Part shown: positions 14,806 to 17,920 of the stretch, one piece after another
Layout of the letters: every line of letters starts with the position of its first letter
How positions within the stretch are numbered: the first letter of the stretch is position 1
Source of the DNA: Peptococcaceae bacterium BRH_c23
GTDB taxonomy: Bacteria; Bacillota_B; Desulfitobacteriia; Desulfitobacteriales; Desulfitobacteriaceae
Direction of reading: 5' to 3'
Assembly (NCBI GenBank): GCA_000961805.1
Contig: LADV01000208.1
Location: forward strand, 1 to 17,920
Length of the DNA stretch: 17,920 nt
The notes under the pieces: generated by a model
Seen by the model: the letters and a program-made list of their open reading frames with translations, nothing else
Database searches by the model: none
Told to the model about the DNA's origin: nothing
Program-made: the position numbers and the translations under genes

Positions 14806-14874
14806 AAGTCTGTTCAAGCTCAGAAAGGCCGTTGCGTAACCTGCGCAACGGCCTTTCTGAGCTTAGTCAGACTT
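14806..14874. terminator. Very long hairpin between the LysM-ferritin and EamA genes
   Basis: A perfect 21-bp stem (14816-14836 with 14844-14864, loop TAACCTG) is extended by another perfect 7-bp pairing, AAGTCTG with CAGACTT, across a 3-by-3 internal loop. No T-run follows on either strand, so a standard intrinsic terminator is not certain. It may be a transcription barrier, an RNA-stability element or a palindromic repeat unit. Confidence 0.6.
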
Positions 14875-14897
14875 GATAAAGAAGAGGAGGAATTGGA

Positions 14898-15776
14898 TTG
14901 AAGTTGAGTAAAAGCCAATGGGCTGATTTTTCCTTACTTATGGTTACCCTAGTTTGGGGTTCAACCTTTGTCATCGTTAAATGGGCAATCGAGGACCTTC
15001 CCCCGTTTCCTTTTCTAGCGATTCGCTTTGCTCTGGCATTTATTAGCTTACTTCCGTTTCTCTGGTTACAGAAGGCCCATATCTCCAAAGGCACTGTGCT
15101 AAAAGGTGCGGCCTTAGGGGTTTTTCTCTTCTCCGGATACGCTTGGCAAACGGTGGGACTACAATACACCACGGCCTCCAACGCCGGGTTTATCACTGGA
15201 CTTTCTGTCGTTTTTGTCCCAACCTTAGTTACTATAACAACACGGAAACTTCCAAACCCCAGCCTAATCATCGGTATATTCTGTGCCTTAGTCGGTTTAG
15301 CCTTTCTCTCCCTAAGTGATCGTTTTCAGCTTAATAAGGGTGACCTCATGATCCTTGCTTGTGCGGTATGCTTTGCCTTACATATTTTCTTAGTAGGGCG
15401 TTATGCCCCTGAGACAAATGCCACAGTTTTAGCCAGCGTGCAGATTCTTACCGTCAGCATTTTAAGCGGCCTTTTCTCCTTCCTATTGCCCCAGCCTTCC
15501 ATATCCTTTAGCTCCACTGTATGGATAGCCTTATTAGTTACCGCTATTCCGGCAACTTCACTCGCCTTCTTTGTTCAGACTAAAATGCAACAATTCACCA
15601 CACCGACCCATACCGCTCTCATATTTTCCATGGAACCGGTTTTCGCTGCCATCTCTGCGTTTTTCTTTGCTGGAGAAATATTAACCCAAAGAGGGCTCTT
15701 TGGGGCAGGATTGGTCTTAGCAGGTATGCTCATCGCAGAATTTACGGGATCGAAAAACGAACCACCGTCAAAATGA
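14898..15776 (+). CDS. EamA/DMT family transporter
   Basis: The 292-residue integral membrane protein has two EamA domains (PF00892), each with five segments. The first contains LVWGSTFVIVKWAI, FPFLAIRFALAF and the family YTTASNAGFITGLSVVFVP stretch. The second has FSMEPVFAAISAFFFAGEILT and a final GAGLVLAGMLIAE segment. Proteins of this group export amino acids or other metabolites; the substrate cannot be read from the sequence. The start is TTG 14898 after GAGGAGG with a 7-base spacer. Its last 35 bp overlap the convergent antiporter gene, so the two share 3' ends on opposite strands and have no room for separate terminators. Confidence 0.92.
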   Translation: MKLSKSQWADFSLLMVTLVWGSTFVIVKWAIEDLPPFPFLAIRFALAFISLLPFLWLQKAHISKGTVLKGAALGVFLFSGYAWQTVGLQYTTASNAGFITGLSVVFVPTLVTITTRKLPNPSLIIGIFCALVGLAFLSLSDRFQLNKGDLMILACAVCFALHIFLVGRYAPETNATVLASVQILTVSILSGLFSFLLPQPSISFSSTVWIALLVTAIPATSLAFFVQTKMQQFTTPTHTALIFSMEPVFAAISAFFFAGEILTQRGLFGAGLVLAGMLIAEFTGSKNEPPSK

Positions 15777-16740
15777 AAAAAAGATAGAATACTCCTCCGA
15801 TTAGGAGAGTAGTAGGTAAAATAACCCCTTTGTAACGTAGTGAAAGGTAAGGAATCAACGCTGCTCCCACAGCAAGCAGCGCACTCCAGAGTGCCAAGGT
15901 ATCAAGTTTCCAAGGCGTAAGAGCAATTCCGATAGCCGGTATCACAGAACTTTGAAACACCATGGCTCCGCTTAGATTACCCATAGCTAACGTATCTTTA
16001 CCCCGCCGGATCCAAAGGACGCTATTAAATTTTTCCGGTAACTCGGTTGCTATTGGAGTAATTATTAAAGCTAGCACAAAGACTGGAATTCCAACGGCTA
16101 CAGCGATGGGTTGTATAGCATCGACAAAACGATCCGCCCCAAATACGATCGCCACTAATGACAAGAATATTTGTACTAAAATCATGGTCATCGATGGTTG
16201 AGGATTGTGTCTGGACACATATAAGGGTGCTAACTTTTCATGTTGGCAATCATCCTTGCAGTCGCGCAGTGTTTGGTATACATAAATTCCATAAGCTGCA
16301 ACTAACATTAGAGCAGAACCATTCTTAAGTGTTTGAGAGGGTAAAAAGGAAGCTAGAATGGCCATTGAATAGACAATCAGGAAAAATTTTAGATCATGGC
16401 TTACAACCTTAGCATCAATACGCAGGGGGAGATTCCTGCGCCGGAATATAAGCGCCGAAATTCCAGTGATAAAGAAAGCCACTGTCGCAAGCATAAAAGG
16501 CGCACCAAGAATCGCTCCTATCCCAATGTCTTCCCCTTCCGGCCCTACCCTTCCCCCTAAAAAGGCCATAATCGGAACCATGGTCTCGGGCAAGGCAGTC
16601 CCAACCGCTGCGAAAATACTCCCCACCGCTCCAGCCCCAAGCTTGAGCCTTTGCCCCAACCACTCAATCCCATTAGTGAACGCTTCAGCCCCAATCAAAA
16701 TAATTCCCAGACTTATAATTAAAAACCCGACATCTCTCAA
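15742..16740 (-). CDS. Sodium/calcium exchanger (CaCA) family protein
   Basis: The 332-residue membrane protein has about ten segments and the two alpha-repeats of the cation/Ca2+ antiporter superfamily (PF01699). The first is GAGAVGSIFAAVGTALPETMV (35-55); the second is IITPIATELPEKFNS with MGNLSGAMVFQSSVIP shortly after. The paired acidic residues in ALPE and ELPE are the expected ion ligands. A hydrophilic cytosolic loop (about 161-182, CKDDCQHEKLAPLYVSRH) with two cysteines and histidines separates the halves. The start is TTG 16740, after GGGAGGG with about six bases between. The transported ion (Ca2+, Na+ or other) is unknown. It is convergent with the EamA gene. Confidence 0.88.
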   Translation of the reverse strand: MRDVGFLIISLGIILIGAEAFTNGIEWLGQRLKLGAGAVGSIFAAVGTALPETMVPIMAFLGGRVGPEGEDIGIGAILGAPFMLATVAFFITGISALIFRRRNLPLRIDAKVVSHDLKFFLIVYSMAILASFLPSQTLKNGSALMLVAAYGIYVYQTLRDCKDDCQHEKLAPLYVSRHNPQPSMTMILVQIFLSLVAIVFGADRFVDAIQPIAVAVGIPVFVLALIITPIATELPEKFNSVLWIRRGKDTLAMGNLSGAMVFQSSVIPAIGIALTPWKLDTLALWSALLAVGAALIPYLSLRYKGVILPTTLLIGGVFYLFFILTVVRFSIP

Positions 16741-16828
16741 CTATTACCCTCCCTTCTTCTTGCTCACTCCCTGAGGGTTCTAACAATGTTACCGTTAAAC
16801 TCAAGTACCTAACATGGTGAATAAGTAG

Positions 16829-16860
16829 GGTTCTTAGGTTCTTAGGTTCTTAGGTTCTTA
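16829..16860. repeat. Four tandem copies of GGTTCTTA
   Basis: The octamer GGTTCTTA is repeated four times without interruption in the region upstream of the antiporter gene. Such short tandem repeats change copy number by slippage. It lies about 90 bp from the antiporter start codon, so copy number could alter promoter spacing. Confidence 0.9.
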
Positions 16861-16866
16861 CATCTC

Positions 16867-16940
16867 CTTAAGCGTCAATAATTCTCACTCTATAACTATA
16901 CGAGAGTGGGGTTTTTTTATGATAAAACAATCCGCTTAAG
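16867..16940 (+). terminator. Nested hairpin with T-run
   Basis: The inner stem CTCACTCT (16884-16891) pairs with AGAGTGGG (16903-16910) and is followed by GTTTTTTT, a plus-strand intrinsic terminator form. An outer perfect 8-bp pair, CTTAAGCG (16867-16874) with CGCTTAAG (16933-16940), encloses it. There is no plus-strand gene upstream for it to terminate, so it could end a short RNA from the 16741-16880 region. Confidence 0.5.
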
Positions 16941-16980
16941 AGTCTTCTTCGTGTACTTTCTTAAAACCAAACTGACAAAT

Positions 16981-17043
16981 TGAACACAAAAAAGCCGGAG
17001 TCCATTATTCGGATTGAATGGAACTCAGGCTTTTCTGTGTTCA
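16981..17043. repeat. Near-perfect 27-bp inverted repeat left of the toxin-antitoxin genes
   Basis: TGAACACA, then AAAAAGCC, GGAGT, CCATT pair with AATGG, AACTC, AGGCTTTT, CTGTGTTCA around a 10-nt loop, with two mismatches and one bulge. The core (CCGGAGTCCAT ... AATGGAACTC) is also the core of the hairpin at 17764-17804. The minus-strand product also ends in T-rich sequence. Confidence 0.75.
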
Positions 17044-17117
17044 TATGCTTCAGTAATTTAACTATCCTATTTCTTTATACCCGACTAACAATGCATTCCC
17101 TTGATTGTCACGAAATG

Positions 17118-17155
17118 TTGAAATGCTTAATAAATAGTGCTAAACTGTATATACA
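17118..17155 (+). promoter_or_regulatory. Promoter and palindromic operator of the toxin-antitoxin operon
   Basis: TTGAAA (17118-17123), a 17-bp spacer and TAAACT (17141-17146) make a reasonable sigma-A promoter. The perfect 10-bp palindrome TGTATATACA (17146-17155) covers the transcription start region. AbrB-type antitoxins usually repress their own operons, so it is a candidate operator. Confidence 0.55.
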
Positions 17156-17184
17156 ACTGAACTGTGAAAGGTGGTGGAAATCGC

Positions 17185-17493
17185 ATGGCTATCGTTCAAC
17201 AAATTCAAAAAAGGATGATCGTCAGCCTAGCTCAAATTGCTAAGGATCTTAATTTACATGAGGGAGACCATGTCATAATTGAGGAGAAAGACGGTGGAAT
17301 TTTCTTGAGACCAGTTGACTGGGTAGATAAGAATCAAAAATACTTTTGGACTAAAGTGTGGCAAGAAAAAATGAACCTAAGCCAAGAAGCCCTGGAAAAG
17401 GGCGAATATAAAACATTTAGCAACATGGAGGAGGCTATTAAAGATCTGGAGGAGCTTGCCCATGCCAATAATAATAAGAACCAACCCATTTGA
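17185..17493 (+). CDS. AbrB/MazE-type antitoxin
   Basis: The 102-residue product starts with a swapped-hairpin AbrB-like DNA-binding domain (1-45: IVQQIQKRMIVSLAQIAKDL, LHEGDHVIIEEKDGGIFLRP), where the residues after VSLAQ follow the usual prolines-to-strand pattern. The tail (46-102) is charged and helical (KMNLSQEALEKGEYKTF, MEEAIKDLEELA), as expected for a toxin-wrapping region. ATG 17185 follows GGTGGA by seven bases; the GTG at 17164 lacks a ribosome site. Its last 32 bp overlap the toxin gene, whose ribosome site lies inside it. It should neutralise the toxin by binding and repress the operon with it. Confidence 0.85.
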   Translation: MAIVQQIQKRMIVSLAQIAKDLNLHEGDHVIIEEKDGGIFLRPVDWVDKNQKYFWTKVWQEKMNLSQEALEKGEYKTFSNMEEAIKDLEELAHANNNKNQPI

Positions 17494-17719
17494 TGCAGAC
17501 TTTCTCTTGCTATCGCAAAAGGAGCAAAAACAGGTTTTAAAGGCACTCCACTTCCTTGCCGATAACCCAAGGCATCCATCTTTGCAAACACATAAGATCG
17601 AAGACACCGACTTTATTGAAGCTTATGCAAGTATGGATATTCGAATCATCTTTGAACGGACAAGTGATACTATTGTTTTGCGTGCCGTAGGACATCATGA
17701 CATACTAAAAAGCCTCTAA
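17462..17719 (+). CDS. RelE/ParE superfamily toxin
   Basis: The 85-residue basic protein has the order expected of the RelE/ParE fold: a first strand (IIIRTNPF), two helices (ADFLLLSQKEQKQVLKALHFLADNP), then HPSLQTHKIED, AYASMDIRIIFERTSD, and the closing IVLRAVGHHDILKSL, typical of RelE-like toxins of the plasmid-stabilisation group. These act as mRNA endonucleases on the ribosome or, for ParE, on gyrase; which applies here cannot be decided. ATG 17462 follows GGAGGAG by seven bases, while a TTG six bases earlier is too close to it. The 32-bp overlap with the antitoxin gene implies coupled synthesis. Confidence 0.82.
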   Translation: MPIIIRTNPFDADFLLLSQKEQKQVLKALHFLADNPRHPSLQTHKIEDTDFIEAYASMDIRIIFERTSDTIVLRAVGHHDILKSL

Positions 17720-17763
17720 CCACTTAAAAAGTCAATACTAATAATGATTTTAGAATATAACAG

Positions 17764-17804
17764 GATAAAACCGGAGTCCATACTAATGGAACTCCGGTTT
17801 TATC
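17764..17804. terminator. Terminator hairpin after the toxin-antitoxin genes
   Basis: GATAAAACCGGAGT and CCAT pair with ATGG and ACTCCGGTTTTATC around a very short loop with one bulged base; GGTTTTATCATT follows. A-rich and T-rich flanks allow use in both directions. The core is shared with 16981-17043. Confidence 0.75.
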
Positions 17805-17816
17805 ATTGACCCGATC

Positions 17817-17920
17817 CAGACGGTGCATATGAAATGTGCCGTCTCCCCATCACTCGTTCTTCGTTCCACGACCCAAGCCAGGGACGCAGTGTGACACGAG
17901 CGCGACGTCTTTACGTAAGC
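17817..17920. repeat. Large structured intergenic repeat, copy 4 (right end cut by window)
   Basis: The leading hairpin, CAGACGGTGCATAT with ATGTGCCGTC, and the following GACCCAAG, GGACGCAGTGTGACACGAG and CGCGACGTCTTT match 12054-12172 closely. GTGTGACAC sits at 17889-17897. Only the left arm is in the window. It lies just 3' of the toxin gene's terminator. Confidence 0.8.

Noticed and set aside
16980..17243. 87-codon plus-strand frame before the antitoxin
   Set aside because: It runs through the 27-bp inverted repeat and the promoter of the toxin-antitoxin operon and has no ribosome site.

Overview
The window looks like chromosomal DNA from an anaerobic, low-to-mid GC Firmicute. The closest feel is Desulfosporosinus/Desulfitobacterium (Peptococcaceae sensu lato). 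This is an inference from the gene set and style: Rex, CimA, a valine T-box, strong purine-rich ribosome binding sites, frequent TTG starts and spore-former type LysM and TIGR04086 proteins. No rRNA, tRNA, CRISPR array or intact transposase was seen.

Layout. Positions 1-11652 are almost entirely minus-strand housekeeping genes. In transcription order they are a YerD-like FMN glutamate-synthase homologue (10234-11652); valS (7232-9892), preceded by a complete T-box leader with a consensus sigma-A promoter; folC (5865-7190); a DUF47/PhoU-like protein overlapping a PiT phosphate permease (4078-5707); a SPOR-like membrane-anchored protein (3259-3942); rex (2486-3121); and the citramalate synthase gene cimA (212-1792). 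After a roughly 680-bp gene-free stretch full of palindromes (11653-12333) come a small nitroreductase and a TIGR04086-type membrane protein with a long acidic, tryptophan-containing tail, both on the minus strand. Next are a plus-strand LysM-ferritin-like fusion and a plus-strand EamA exporter, whose 3' end overlaps a convergent CaCA-type cation antiporter. The right end holds an AbrB-type antitoxin and RelE/ParE-like toxin pair between two related hairpins.

How the genes work together. valS and folC form a tight unit driven by the T-box, so they should respond to uncharged tRNA-Val. CimA feeds the 2-oxobutyrate branch of isoleucine synthesis, and Rex ties transcription to NADH/NAD+. DUF47 and PiT form a translationally coupled phosphate-uptake pair.

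The most interesting unexplained structure is a family of large (about 200-290 bp) multi-hairpin intergenic repeats. There are four copies, two of them cut by the window ends: 1-192, 2231-2455, 12054-12345 and 17817-17920. Each has long imperfect outer arms, and the three copies whose inner part is visible enclose small hairpins with AGGA/AGGAC-like loops. Each sits directly 3' of a gene, and one copy supplies the stop codon of the nitroreductase. Separate palindromes (a perfect 44-bp one, a 60-bp terminator-like one, a 69-bp hairpin and paired hairpins around the toxin-antitoxin genes) add to an unusually palindrome-rich intergenic landscape.
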